Below, one piece after another: positions 1 through 8,117 of a DNA stretch of 64,000 nucleotides. Source of the DNA: Kribbella monticola (GTDB lineage Bacteria; Actinomycetota; Actinomycetes; Propionibacteriales; Kribbellaceae); assembly GCF_003261635.1 (NCBI RefSeq), contig NZ_QFXK01000026.1:1-64000 (forward strand), given 5' to 3'. The number at the start of each line of letters is the position of its first letter. Positions within the stretch are counted from its first letter, which is position 1. A program made the position numbers and the translations under genes. The notes under the pieces were generated by a model. That model worked only from the letters and a program-made list of their open reading frames with translations, was not told the DNA's origin and ran no database searches.

Positions 1-2
1 TC

Positions 3-80
3 GACTTCTACAACAATCAACGCCGACACACCGCACTCGGCGGCCGACCACCCATCAGCCGACTGTCACCAACCTACTGA
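3..80 (+). mobile_element. C-terminal fragment of an IS481-type transposase
   Basis: The frame opening at base 3 reads DFYNNQRRHTALGGRPPISR, the typical end of IS481/IS3-group DDE transposases (the H-T/S-A-L-G-G-x-P-P block). It stops at 78-80. A second frame continues TNLLTEYI and stops at 92-94, which fits the family's usual ending better, so the last residues may be frameshifted. The rest of the gene lies outside the window. No terminal inverted repeat is visible between the stop and the neighbouring hydrolase gene, so the right end of the element looks truncated or has merged with that gene's 3' end. Confidence 0.7.
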
Positions 81-90
81 CCGAGTACAT

Positions 91-945
91 CTAGAGCGGC
101 TCGCCGGCCGGTGAGAGCGGGAAGACGATGAAGTCGTCGCGGACGATCCGTCGCGGGGTGTCACCGGCTTCTTCGAGCGCCTCGGCGAGTTCGGTCAATG
201 CCTGCGGCGCCAACTGCAGTTGGTGCTCACCGGGGTGGCGATCCGCTCCGAAGTCGAAGTCGACGCCCGGCTCCTGGGTCATCTCGATGTGCGTGCCAAG
301 AACGAGGCGGACCGGTTTGCCACCGGCAACGAACGCGGCCAGTCGGGCGATGCTCGCCCGGTACGCCGGCCAGTCGAACACGTAGAGCCGACCCGGATAA
401 AGCGAGTCCCCGGTCAGCAGCAACTGCGTCGAACGGTCGTAGAACGCCAGGTGCGAAGGGTGATGCCCAGGAATCGGTACGACGTCCAGCACGCGACCGC
501 CGAGATCGAACTCCACCACCTCCTCGGGCCAGGCCGAGATCCCGAAGTACTCCGCAACCTCCTCCGCGGACTTCCCCACCACGTGAATGCGCCGCCCTTC
601 TCCGCCCCCTGTCCCCCGCTTTCCTTCCTTCCCTTGGTTTTCCTCTGATGTGAACTGGTCGTCGCCGCCGACGTGATCGCCGTGGCCGTGCGTGTGCGCG
701 ACCACCAACTCCAGGTCGCGGCCGTCGAGCAACTCGTCGACCACCTTGCGCAGGTCGGCGTCGCCGGTGCCGGTGTCGAGCAGCAGAGCCCGCTCGGAGC
801 CGAGCAGGAGATAGATGAAAGGACCTTCGAAGGTCGTCCTCAGCGCCTGCCGGATGATCACCGTCTGTTCGTCGTACCAGTGCACCTGGTGCTCGGCGCT
901 GTCGGCTGTCGTGCCGTCGTCCCACTGCGGCGGAAAGTTCGTCAT
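91..945 (-). CDS. MBL-fold metallo-hydrolase
   Basis: This is a metallo-beta-lactamase-fold hydrolase, probably cytoplasmic, with unknown substrate. The zinc motif H-x-H-x-D-H is clear in HTHGHGDHVGG, about 85-90 residues in. GHHPSH and TGDSLYPG follow in the expected order. An unusual Lys/Gly/Glu-rich insertion (around EENQGKEGKRGTGGGEGRR) interrupts the domain just after the metal motif. ATG at 945 is chosen because a -10-like CAGCAT lies six bases upstream, giving 284 residues; GTG at 975 would add ten. The gene is divergent from the polymerase IV gene. Its stop codon abuts the transposase remnant. Confidence 0.8.
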   Translation of the reverse strand: MTNFPPQWDDGTTADSAEHQVHWYDEQTVIIRQALRTTFEGPFIYLLLGSERALLLDTGTGDADLRKVVDELLDGRDLELVVAHTHGHGDHVGGDDQFTSEENQGKEGKRGTGGGEGRRIHVVGKSAEEVAEYFGISAWPEEVVEFDLGGRVLDVVPIPGHHPSHLAFYDRSTQLLLTGDSLYPGRLYVFDWPAYRASIARLAAFVAGGKPVRLVLGTHIEMTQEPGVDFDFGADRHPGEHQLQLAPQALTELAEALEEAGDTPRRIVRDDFIVFPLSPAGEPL

Positions 946-987
946 GCCGGGATGCTGCCACGCGGAACCGGTCACTCGCTGCGGGAA

Positions 988-1010
988 TTGTCGGTGGCTG
1001 CGGGGAGACT
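988..1010 (+). promoter_or_regulatory. Putative DNA-damage (RecA-NDp/PafBC-like) promoter of dinB
   Basis: TTGTCGGTG (988-996) is followed by eight bases and GAGACT (1005-1010), with the GTG start six bases later. The first block is close to the LexA-independent damage promoter known in mycobacteria and streptomycetes (TTGTCRGTG-N8-TAnnnT); the -10 part matches only partly. The identical block with identical spacing occurs at 20616-20638 before the DNA ligase gene. The distance to GTG implies a leaderless transcript. Confidence 0.5.
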
Positions 1011-1016
1011 TGTCCG

Positions 1017-2489
1017 GTGCGTACCGATCCGTCCATCCTTCACGTCGACCTTGACGCCTTCTTCGCGGCGGTCGAGCAGCGGGACAAACCCTCGCTGCGC
1101 GGCAAACCGGTCGTGGTCGGCGGCATCGGCGTGCGCGGAGTCGTGTCGACGGCGTCGTACGAGGCGCGTAAGTACGGCGTACGGTCGGCGATGTCGACCG
1201 CCGAGGCGCGGTCGCGGTGCCCGCATGCGGCGTATCTGGGCCCGCGCTTCGAGGTGTATCGGGAGGTCAGTCAGGCGGTGATGGCGCAGATGCGGGCGCT
1301 GTCCCCGCTGGTCGAGCCGCTGTCGCTGGACGAAGCGTTCGTTGATCTGACCGCTTCAGGGCTGAGCGGCCTGACGGTCGAGGATGTGACGGCGATCGCC
1401 AATGATCTGAAGGCGGCGATCAAGGAGGCGAGCGGCGGCCTGACCGCATCCGTCGGTGCGGGCACGTCGAAGCTGATCGCGAAGATCGCCAGCGACCTGG
1501 ACAAGCCGGACGGTGTCGTCGTCGTCCCACCGGGCACCGAGGCGGACTTCCTCGCGCCGATGCAGGTGACCGTGATCCCAGGAGTCGGCCCGGCGACCGC
1601 ACAGCGGCTCAGCATGGCCGGTGTGCGGACCGTGGCCGATCTGCAGCAACTGGGTGAGGACGAGCTGATCCGGCAGGTCGGTTCGGCGCACGGTAGCAGC
1701 CTGCATCGGCTGGCGGTCGCGGCGGACGATCGGGCGGTGGTGAGCGACCGGGAGACCAAGTCGGTCAGCGTCGAGGACACCTTCGAGACCGACATCCTGG
1801 ACAGATCGTTGCTCACGGCAATCGGTGACCGGATGGCACACCGGGTCTCCGAGCGGCTGCAGAAGGCGCAACTGTCGGGGCGCACGGTCACGGTCAAGAC
1901 GCGGATGCACGACTTCACCACACACACGCGGTCGTCGACGCTGGCCGGGCCGACCGACGACCCGCGAGTGATCGCCCGGGTCGCGCGACGATTGCTGGAG
2001 GAGAGCGACGTCTCGGGTGGCATCCGGCTGCTCGGTGTCGGGGTGTCGTCGCTGGCCGACTGGATCCAGGACGACCTCTTCACCGAGAGCGAGAACGAGG
2101 AGGTTCCGCTCGAGTTCGTCGAACTGCCAGAACGACCTCGCGAAAGGCTCTCGGGGTACTACCCCGGCCAGGACGTCGTGCACACGTCGTACGGCGAAGG
2201 CTGGGTCTGGGGGTCGGGGCGCGGGGTGGTGACGGTTCGCTTCGAGACCGCAGCGACGCCGGCCGGGCCGGTGCGCAGTTTCGCGATCGAGGATCCGGAG
2301 CTCCGCAGACTCCAGCGGAGGCCGCCGGACGATGCAGCCGCGGAGGATTCAGCTCCGGATCCGCCGGTGCCGCAGATCTCGGTGCCGGAGATCCCGGTGG
2401 CGCAGATCTCGGTGCCGCAGATCTCGGTGCCGGAGATCCCGGGGCGGGAGATTTCAGGGCCGGGAACCTCAGCCGCGCAGGCGGACTGA
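1017..2489 (+). CDS. dinB: DNA polymerase IV (Y-family translesion polymerase)
   Basis: This Y-family polymerase copies damaged DNA with low fidelity. The metal-binding carboxylates are seen in HVDLDAFF (D11, D13) and SLDE (D105, E106). The palm, fingers, helix-hairpin-helix (PGVGPATAQRL) and little-finger regions follow in order to about residue 350. A further domain around YYPGQDVVHTSYGEGWVWG and then a repetitive Ile-Ser-Val-Pro tail (about 445-490) make it 490 residues, longer than the 350-400 usual for DinB. GTG at 1017 is supported by the promoter geometry and by the conserved N-terminus. The 3' end overlaps the convergent hydrolase gene by 21 bases. Confidence 0.92.
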   Translation: MRTDPSILHVDLDAFFAAVEQRDKPSLRGKPVVVGGIGVRGVVSTASYEARKYGVRSAMSTAEARSRCPHAAYLGPRFEVYREVSQAVMAQMRALSPLVEPLSLDEAFVDLTASGLSGLTVEDVTAIANDLKAAIKEASGGLTASVGAGTSKLIAKIASDLDKPDGVVVVPPGTEADFLAPMQVTVIPGVGPATAQRLSMAGVRTVADLQQLGEDELIRQVGSAHGSSLHRLAVAADDRAVVSDRETKSVSVEDTFETDILDRSLLTAIGDRMAHRVSERLQKAQLSGRTVTVKTRMHDFTTHTRSSTLAGPTDDPRVIARVARRLLEESDVSGGIRLLGVGVSSLADWIQDDLFTESENEEVPLEFVELPERPRERLSGYYPGQDVVHTSYGEGWVWGSGRGVVTVRFETAATPAGPVRSFAIEDPELRRLQRRPPDDAAAEDSAPDPPVPQISVPEIPVAQISVPQISVPEIPGREISGPGTSAAQAD

Positions 2490-3236
2490 TAGGCAGGTCA
2501 CGCAGCCTTCGAGTTTCTCGAACTCGCTGATGTCGACGACGTGGACCTGATAGCCCAGCTCGGTGAAGAGGTCGGCGGACTTCGGCGCCGAGGCTGCCAT
2601 CAGCAGCCGGTTCTCCCCCAGTAGTACGACATGCGAACCGGCTTCTTCGGGCACGGCCAGGTACTTGGGGAACGCGGCCGGGTCGTCGACCAGCGGTTCG
2701 TACCCGATGACCGTGCCGTCCGGAAGCGCCGTCACCGCCGACTTGAGATGCAGCACCTTGCTGACCGGTACGGCGACGACCTGCGCGCCAAGCGGTTCCA
2801 GGAACGTGCGGAGCTGATCGATCCCCGCCTGGTTCGTCCGGCCGCCCAGTCCGGCGTACACGGTCGAGCCGATCTTGAGCACGTCACCGCCGTCGAGTGT
2901 GCCGGGCTCGGTGATGCGCTCGATCCGGTAGCCCTGAGCGGCAACGGCGCGCTCGGCGTCCGCCGCTTCCGGACGTCGTTCGTCCGCGCCGGCTCTGGCG
3001 ATCACCGCGAGGTCGCCGAGGACGACCATCGTGTCCTCGACGAACACGCCGTCCGGGCAGTCGTCGATCGGCGGTACCTCGACACAGTCCCACCCCGCGG
3101 CGGTGAGCGCGTCGACGTACTCCTGCCATTGCGTTGCCGCCAGGCCGACGTCCACCGGGACTCGCTCGATGTGGGTGATCAGGCCCTCGGCGAGGCGCGG
3201 GCTGGGACGGCGTACGAGCGCACGAATGGTTGCCAT
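2469..3236 (-). CDS. ddaH: Dimethylarginine dimethylaminohydrolase / amidinotransferase family
   Basis: This protein likely hydrolyses N-omega-methylated arginines to citrulline and methylamines, by analogy with the DDAH/arginine deiminase fold. Visible motifs are FVEDT (E67, D68), GTLDGGDV, catalytic His in KVLHLKS (H163) and catalytic Cys in GCVTCLSVR (C248). The length of 255 residues matches the family. ATG at 3236 is chosen over an upstream extension because the product then starts right at the fold and a TACTGT hexamer lies six bases before it, as in other leaderless genes here. It overlaps the end of dinB. Substrate assignment rests on family knowledge; ornithine deiminase-like activity is not excluded. 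Confidence 0.85.
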   Translation of the reverse strand: MATIRALVRRPSPRLAEGLITHIERVPVDVGLAATQWQEYVDALTAAGWDCVEVPPIDDCPDGVFVEDTMVVLGDLAVIARAGADERRPEAADAERAVAAQGYRIERITEPGTLDGGDVLKIGSTVYAGLGGRTNQAGIDQLRTFLEPLGAQVVAVPVSKVLHLKSAVTALPDGTVIGYEPLVDDPAAFPKYLAVPEEAGSHVVLLGENRLLMAASAPKSADLFTELGYQVHVVDISEFEKLEGCVTCLSVRLRG

Positions 3237-3336
3237 GGGCGCACAGTAGTCGCCGCGGTCAGGGGAAGTCCGCGCGCATGTGCGAGCGGATCGCGGGTAC
3301 CTGGGTCGAACAGGCCCGACAGCGGAGGACGTGGAA

Positions 3337-3870
3337 ATGCCGAAGATCCTGCAGCAGACCGGTGGTGACGTGGTCGAGGTCATCCTCGCCGATCACCGCT
3401 GGTTCGAGGAAGCGTTGCGTGAGCTTCGCGATGTCGAGAGCGACCGCGACGCGGTGCTCGCCGATCTCGCGACCGTGCTGATCGCGCACGCGGAGGCTGA
3501 GGAGTCTACGGTGTATCCGGCGCTGCGGAAGAAGCAGGCGATCGATTCCGGCGAGGTCGAGCACTCCGAGCACGAACACGATGAGGGCAACGAAGCCCTG
3601 CTCGCGTTGATGGAGGTCGCGGACAGCAGTTCGGAGGAGTTCAGCGAGAAGACGCACGAACTCTCCGAAGCGCTGACGCACCACATCGACGAGGAGGAAC
3701 GCGACATCCTCAACCCGGCCAGGACCGAGGTGGACCAGGAGGTCCGGCTTCGTCTCGGCACCGAGTTCGCGGCCGAACGCAGCCGGCAGATCGACGCCGG
3801 CTGCGGCGCGATCGAGAACGTCCGCAAGCTGGTCGAGACCGCCCAGAAGAAAACTGCAGACAAGAACTGA
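3337..3870 (+). CDS. Hemerythrin HHE-domain protein
   Basis: This is a four-helix hemerythrin-like protein expected to bind a di-iron centre and to sense or scavenge oxygen or NO. Ligand-type motifs are spaced as in the family: ILADHRWFEE, IAHAEAEESTVYP, HEHDEGNEAL and LTHHIDEEERDI. The 177-residue length fits a single domain plus a charged C-terminal helix. ATG at 3337 is chosen because GGAGG (3324-3328) sits eight bases upstream. It is divergent from the DDAH gene and ends before a strong hairpin at 3901-3974. Confidence 0.85.
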   Translation: MPKILQQTGGDVVEVILADHRWFEEALRELRDVESDRDAVLADLATVLIAHAEAEESTVYPALRKKQAIDSGEVEHSEHEHDEGNEALLALMEVADSSSEEFSEKTHELSEALTHHIDEEERDILNPARTEVDQEVRLRLGTEFAAERSRQIDAGCGAIENVRKLVETAQKKTADKN

Positions 3871-3900
3871 GCTGTACCGCGTACGTCCGGTCGCGATTGC

Positions 3901-3974
3901 TCCTGCGACTCTGAGCGCGGGTCAGTCGCCGGAATCGGCGTGAGTGCGGCTGACCCGCGCCCAGAGTCGCAGGA
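3901..3974. terminator. Bidirectional hairpin terminator between convergent genes
   Basis: Two 29-base arms (3901-3929 and 3946-3974) are complementary at 27 of 29 positions around a 16-base loop. It lies between the ends of the hemerythrin and MBL genes, where a shared terminator is expected. No U-tract is present, as is common in high-GC actinomycetes. Confidence 0.75.
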
Positions 3975-4006
3975 ACGCGCATCCCCAGCGGCGCCGTCAG
4001 CTCGGT

Positions 4007-4069
4007 GTCAGAGCGGGATGACCTCAAACGTCAGAGCAGGACCTCAGACGTCAGAGCGGGATGACGAGG
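4007..4069. repeat. Three imperfect 20-23 bp tandem copies of the MBL gene's 3' end
   Basis: Units beginning GTCAGAGCGGGATGA or a close variant start at 4007, 4030 and 4050. The third unit contains the stop codon and last codons of the minus-strand MBL gene; the other two lie just beyond it. This suggests slippage copying of the gene end. Confidence 0.6.
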
Positions 4070-4782
4070 CCTTCCTCCGCGGCGATCACTTCGCCGGGGA
4101 AGATTCGCTGCGCCTCGGCAACGGAGAGAGCGCGATCTGAGCCGGGCCAGAAGTGGGTCAGCAGAAGGCGTTTCGCAGAGGTCGCACCGATGGCGGCTTC
4201 GGTTGCCGTCATCACGTAGCGCGGTGTTGTCGTCGGCGAATCCCCTTGCAGGGTTGCGTCCGAGATGTGCAAATCAGCGCCCGCGGACAACTGCCCCAGC
4301 TCGGGAGCCGGACCGCTGTCACCGGTGTAGGCAACGGTGAGTCCCGGCGCGCTGAGCCGTACGCCGAGGTTGGTCACGTAGTGCGGCAAGAGAACGCTCT
4401 CCAACCGGAACGGCCCGATCTTCTCGGTCGGGCCGAGATCGTGCACGTCGAACACGCTCGCCGGATCAGGGCGCGGCTCGAGCGCCCGTAGTACGTCGAC
4501 GACGCCGGGCGGACAGTACAGCGGGATCGCGGGCGCGTCGGGAGCCAGGTAGTAGCGGACGCGGGCGAGAGCGCTCACGTCGACGCAGTGATCCGGGTGC
4601 TGATGAGTGACCACGACCGCGTCGACCTCGCCGTCCGGGCAGTACTTCAGCAACTGCGGGAGTGCCGCGTAACCGAGATCGAGGACGACCTTGAACCCGT
4701 CGTACTCGAGCAGGAGACCGGCACAAGCGCGCCCCGGCTCCGGCCACGCACCACACGAGCCGAGGACGGTGAGCGATCTCAT
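4051..4782 (-). CDS. MBL-fold hydrolase (RNase Z / phosphodiesterase-like)
   Basis: This 243-residue metallo-beta-lactamase-fold protein resembles the RNase Z/cyclic-nucleotide phosphodiesterase branch. The start MRSLTVLGSCGAWPEPGRA is typical, with THQHPDHC as the H-x-H-x-D-H metal motif, then AYTGDSG and a distal LLLTHFWPG. It is the last gene of the coupled operon: its ATG overlaps the TGA of the YccF gene (ATGA), which fixes the start at 4782. Similar small MBL proteins in actinobacteria are of unknown substrate; a link to the lipid-type enzymes upstream is only suggested by the operon. Confidence 0.85.
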   Translation of the reverse strand: MRSLTVLGSCGAWPEPGRACAGLLLEYDGFKVVLDLGYAALPQLLKYCPDGEVDAVVVTHQHPDHCVDVSALARVRYYLAPDAPAIPLYCPPGVVDVLRALEPRPDPASVFDVHDLGPTEKIGPFRLESVLLPHYVTNLGVRLSAPGLTVAYTGDSGPAPELGQLSAGADLHISDATLQGDSPTTTPRYVMTATEAAIGATSAKRLLLTHFWPGSDRALSVAEAQRIFPGEVIAAEEGLVIPL

Positions 4783-5171
4783 CGAGCGCCGAACGCCTCG
4801 TCGGTGGAGACGATGTCCTTGCCCAGTGGCAGCAGCGAGATCGGGATCAGCTTGAAGTTCGCCAGGCCGAGCGGGATACCGATGACCGTGACACACAAGG
4901 CGATACCGCTGATCAGGTGGCCGAGCGCGAGCCACCAGCCCGCGACGATCACCCAGATCACGTTGCCCAGCACGGAACCGGCGCCGGCGCTGCGTTTGTC
5001 GACCACGGTCCGGCCGAACGGCCAGAGCGCGAACCCGGCGATCCGGAACGACGCGATGCCGAACGGAATGGTGACGATCAGGACGCAGCAGATCAGCCCG
5101 GCGGCAACATAGCCGAGCGCCAGCCAGAAGCCGGCGAGCACCAGCCAGATCAGGTTCAGAATCGTTCTCAT
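4779..5171 (-). CDS. yccF: YccF-domain inner membrane protein
   Basis: This 130-residue integral membrane protein has two repeated hydrophobic halves, each carrying the YccF signature (N-L-I-W-L/V-x-x-A-G-W/F-W-L-A-L-G-x-x-x-x-G and TIPFGIASFRIAGFALWPFG or GIPLGLANFKLIPISLLPLG). Function in this family is unknown. It sits between the hydrolase and MBL genes, with ATGA start/stop overlaps on both sides, so all three are translated from one message. The start at 5171 is dictated by the overlap and the immediate membrane segment. Confidence 0.9.
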   Translation of the reverse strand: MRTILNLIWLVLAGFWLALGYVAAGLICCVLIVTIPFGIASFRIAGFALWPFGRTVVDKRSAGAGSVLGNVIWVIVAGWWLALGHLISGIALCVTVIGIPLGLANFKLIPISLLPLGKDIVSTDEAFGAR

Positions 5172-6028
5172 ACCTGCCAGCCTGCCACCCGCCGGGTGTG
5201 TTCCAGCGTCAGCCGGGCGACGAGTCCGGGATCGTTCCGAGGCAACCAGTGGCCACCCCTGACCACCTGCGTGCTCAGGTTCGGGGCCCAGCGGGACACA
5301 TCGGTCTGCAGTGGTGTCGTCACGAACGCATCTCCGTCAGGAGAAACAGCCAGCACCGGTACGTCGGTTCGCCGTTCCTCGGGTCGAAGCAGCCGCGGGA
5401 GGACGTTCGCGCGGTACAGGTTCAGGCCGTTCACGAAGTCCGCCAGGGAGCGCTCTCCGGGTTTCGGGCGCGTTCCGCCGGCGGCGGTTTCGAGGCGGCT
5501 GAAGAGCCGATGCGCCCAGCCCTTGCGCCAGCCGCGTTCGGGCAGCCAGGGCAGCTGGAAGTAGAAGATGTACCAGGAATGCAGGAGCTGCCCGATCCGC
5601 TCGCGGGCAGGCCGGTGGCTGCGCAGGAAGAAGCCGGCGTGATCCAGCGACGGCCCCGAGATCGAGACGTACGACGTGATCCGCCCGCGCAGCCGTTCGC
5701 TCGTCACGAAATGCCACGCCTGGATCGAGCCCCAATCGTGCGCGAGCACCTGCACGGGCCGGTCCGGTGACACCGCGGCCAGCACGGCCGCGAAATCCTC
5801 CTCGAGCCGATCGAGCTTGTACGCCGCCCGGTCGCGCGGGTGATCCGACTCCCCCGCGCCGCGGACGTCGTACGTGACCACGTGGAAGTGCTCGGCGAGC
5901 TGCCGAGCAACTGGTGCCCACAGGGAGGCGTTGTCCGGATAGCCGTGGACGCAGATCAGGACCGGCGCGGTCGGATCGCCGTACTCGTAGACCGCGATCC
6001 GGGTGCCGTCGGCCGAGGTGACCCGCAC
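5168..6028 (-). CDS. Alpha/beta-hydrolase, epoxide-hydrolase-like
   Basis: This is an alpha/beta-fold hydrolase of 286 residues. The oxyanion region is HGYPDNASLW, the nucleophile elbow reads VLAHDWGS (Asp nucleophile, as in epoxide hydrolases and haloalkane dehalogenases), and the base His is in GGHWLPRNDP. GTG at 6028 is chosen because it lies four bases after the stop of the upstream reductase gene and starts at the fold (VRVTSADGTRIAVYEYGD). It ends in an ATGA overlap with yccF. The Asp elbow makes epoxide or ester hydrolysis more likely than a Ser-type lipase; the substrate is unknown. Confidence 0.85.
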   Translation of the reverse strand: MRVTSADGTRIAVYEYGDPTAPVLICVHGYPDNASLWAPVARQLAEHFHVVTYDVRGAGESDHPRDRAAYKLDRLEEDFAAVLAAVSPDRPVQVLAHDWGSIQAWHFVTSERLRGRITSYVSISGPSLDHAGFFLRSHRPARERIGQLLHSWYIFYFQLPWLPERGWRKGWAHRLFSRLETAAGGTRPKPGERSLADFVNGLNLYRANVLPRLLRPEERRTDVPVLAVSPDGDAFVTTPLQTDVSRWAPNLSTQVVRGGHWLPRNDPGLVARLTLEHTRRVAGWQV

Positions 6029-6032
6029 GAAC

Positions 6033-7193
6033 TCAGTACTCCTCGGTGGAGACGACCCGGAAGGTGATCCCCGCACGGACCAGCCGATCGCGCAGAGCAG
6101 GGCCCATCGCGGCCGCGGTCGTGGTCTGGCCGGACGTCGCCGGGAGATCGTCCAGCGCCAGCGAGAGAGCGCATTCTGCGAGCATCTTGGCGGTCTCGTC
6201 GTACCCGGGATCGCCACCTGCCACCTCGGTGATCACCCGCTTGCCGCCGCCGGAACCGACGAAGCGTGCCTTGAACCAGGACTTCGCGCGTCGCTCGGGG
6301 CTCGGCCCGTCGCCCGCCTTGAACCTTGCCAGCAGGGCGTTCCGGGCCGGCGGGATCTGCGCGGCGGCCACCAGCAGCCCGAGCCCGGCGATGCCGCCGG
6401 CAACAACCGGTAGGCGCCTGACCGCGGCGTAGTGCGAGTAGCGGAAATCAGGTCCGTAGCTGTCGAGCAGGCTCGCCGAGTACGCAACGATCTGCGGGTC
6501 GACGGTCGGCAGCGGAACGGCCCAGAAACCCTGTGCCCGGTGGATCGTGCCGGTCGTCAGCTTGACCGAACGCCCTGCGGGGCGAGGCTGGGCCTTGCGC
6601 CGGGCACGGTGGGCATCGAGGTTCTGCTTGCCTCGCGAGAACGCGGTGATCGCGGTGTGGAACGTTCCGCTCGACGGCTTGCCACCGGCGCGGAGCAGAC
6701 CGTCGACCTGGATCGGCACCCGGGCCGGCAACTGCTCGACGGTGAACTGGACGCCCAGGTCGTACGGGATGGAGTCGAAGCCGCAGCAATGGATGAGTCG
6801 CGCACCCGTTTCGACGGCCTTCGCGTGATAGGCGACGTACATCTTGTCGACGAACTCGGACTCACCAGTCAGGTCCAGGTAGTCGGTACCGGCTTCGGCG
6901 CAGGCGGCGACCAGCGGTTCGCCGTACCGGACGTAGGGACCGACGGTTGTCACGACGATCCGGGTGGACTCAGCGAGCGCTCTCAGCGTTTCCGGCTCGC
7001 TCACGTCGGCGAGGACGAGATCGACGTCGATGCCGAGCTTCTCGCGGACAGCTTCGAGCTTCGCCTTGTTCCGGCCGGCCAGCGCCCACTTCAGCTCAGC
7101 GGGCGCGTTCTTCGCCAGATAGGCGGCGGTGAGTTCGCCGGTGAAGCCGGTCGCGCCGAGCAGCACGACGTCGTACTGGCGGTCGTCGGTCAT
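6033..7193 (-). CDS. Saccharopine-dehydrogenase-type NAD(P) reductase (trans-acting enoyl-reductase-like)
   Basis: This 386-residue protein opens with a Rossmann motif (VVLLGATGFTGELTA) and an ALAGRNKAKL NADP-type region. It then carries the conserved VVTTVGPYVRYGEPLVAACAEAG block and CCGFDSIPYDLG. This layout is that of saccharopine-dehydrogenase-like proteins and of the mycobacterial trans-acting enoyl reductases used in lipid assembly. The ATG at 7193 overlaps the stop of the SDR gene (ATGA). With the SDR, hydrolase and TetR genes around it, a role in lipid or fatty acyl metabolism is inferred but not shown. Confidence 0.85.
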   Translation of the reverse strand: MTDDRQYDVVLLGATGFTGELTAAYLAKNAPAELKWALAGRNKAKLEAVREKLGIDVDLVLADVSEPETLRALAESTRIVVTTVGPYVRYGEPLVAACAEAGTDYLDLTGESEFVDKMYVAYHAKAVETGARLIHCCGFDSIPYDLGVQFTVEQLPARVPIQVDGLLRAGGKPSSGTFHTAITAFSRGKQNLDAHRARRKAQPRPAGRSVKLTTGTIHRAQGFWAVPLPTVDPQIVAYSASLLDSYGPDFRYSHYAAVRRLPVVAGGIAGLGLLVAAAQIPPARNALLARFKAGDGPSPERRAKSWFKARFVGSGGGKRVITEVAGGDPGYDETAKMLAECALSLALDDLPATSGQTTTAAAMGPALRDRLVRAGITFRVVSTEEY

Positions 7194-8074
7194 CGGCGCG
7201 TTGCCTTCTCCGAGTCGGCGCGGCCGCCGGCACCCGAGGCGCGGGAGGATTCGGCGGCGCCGCGCGCCTCGATGTCGGCCAGGGCGGCGCGATCGGCCTT
7301 CGGCACGTTGAAGCGCGCGCCGAGCTCGACCAGGTGCGGGATCAGCGACCGGAAGATCTTCATCGGACCGATCCAGCCGGGGACGTGGACGACGCGAGAG
7401 CGCTTCTTGATGCCCTGGACGAACTTGTCGACGGCGAAGTCCAGCGGGTAGACGCGGCTGGCCAGCGGGATACCGGTCCGGACCCGCCCGAAGACCGGAT
7501 GCTCGTCGACGCCACGCACCATGTCGGTGTCGACGAAGGTCATGTGCGCGACACCGACATCGACGCCGAGATGCTTGAGCTCGGCCCGCAGGGTGTTACC
7601 CATCGCTTCTACGCCGGCCTTGGCGACGTTGTACGACGCGAGGCCGGGAATGTGCACGACCGCGGCCAGCGACGAGACCAGCAACAGGTAGCCCTTGCTC
7701 TCGAGCAGGTGCGGAAGAGTCAGGTGGACGGTCCGCCAGACGCCGTACAGGTCGACGTCGAGAACGCGCTCCCAGACGGCCGGGTCCATGCTCCGGCTGA
7801 AGCCAGGCGCGGCGATCCCGGCGTTCGCCACCACCACGTCGATCCGGCCGTAGCGCTCGGCGATCGCCTCGACGGCGGTGCGGAGAGATTCGAGGTCGGT
7901 GACGTCGGCCTCCCACCAACCGGCGTCGGGGCCGCAGTCCTCGGCGACCTTCTTCAGCTCGTCCGGTTCGAGACCTACCAAGGCCGGCGTCGCGCCCTCG
8001 CTCGCCAGTTTCCGGGCCACGGCGGCACCGATCCCCCGCGACGCGCCTGTGATGAGTACGACCTTGCCCGCCAT
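7190..8074 (-). CDS. Short-chain dehydrogenase/reductase
   Basis: This is a classical SDR with the NAD(P) motif TGASRGIG near the N-terminus, NAG after strand 4, and an active-site stretch VSSLAAVVHIPGLASYNVAKAG (the Ser, Tyr and Lys triad). The C-terminus is extended (about residues 220-294) with GWIGPMKIFRSLIPHLVELG, a helix pair seen in SDRs linked to membrane or lipid substrates. The gene heads the five-gene minus-strand operon. GGAGG lies seven to eight bases before the ATG at 8074. Two palindromes in its upstream region face the divergent TetR gene, so TetR control is likely. Confidence 0.88.
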   Translation of the reverse strand: MAGKVVLITGASRGIGAAVARKLASEGATPALVGLEPDELKKVAEDCGPDAGWWEADVTDLESLRTAVEAIAERYGRIDVVVANAGIAAPGFSRSMDPAVWERVLDVDLYGVWRTVHLTLPHLLESKGYLLLVSSLAAVVHIPGLASYNVAKAGVEAMGNTLRAELKHLGVDVGVAHMTFVDTDMVRGVDEHPVFGRVRTGIPLASRVYPLDFAVDKFVQGIKKRSRVVHVPGWIGPMKIFRSLIPHLVELGARFNVPKADRAALADIEARGAAESSRASGAGGRADSEKATRR

Positions 8075-8087
8075 CGCCGACCTCCAA

Positions 8088-8109
8088 CTGTTGAGTGGAT
8101 ACTCAACAG
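8088..8109. promoter_or_regulatory. TetR operator 1 (perfect 9-bp arms)
   Basis: CTGTTGAGT-GGAT-ACTCAACAG is a perfect inverted repeat 13 bases upstream of the SDR start and shares its TTGAG/CTCAA core with operator 2. Its position suits repression of the minus-strand operon. Confidence 0.7.
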
Positions 8110-8117
8110 TAAGTGCT

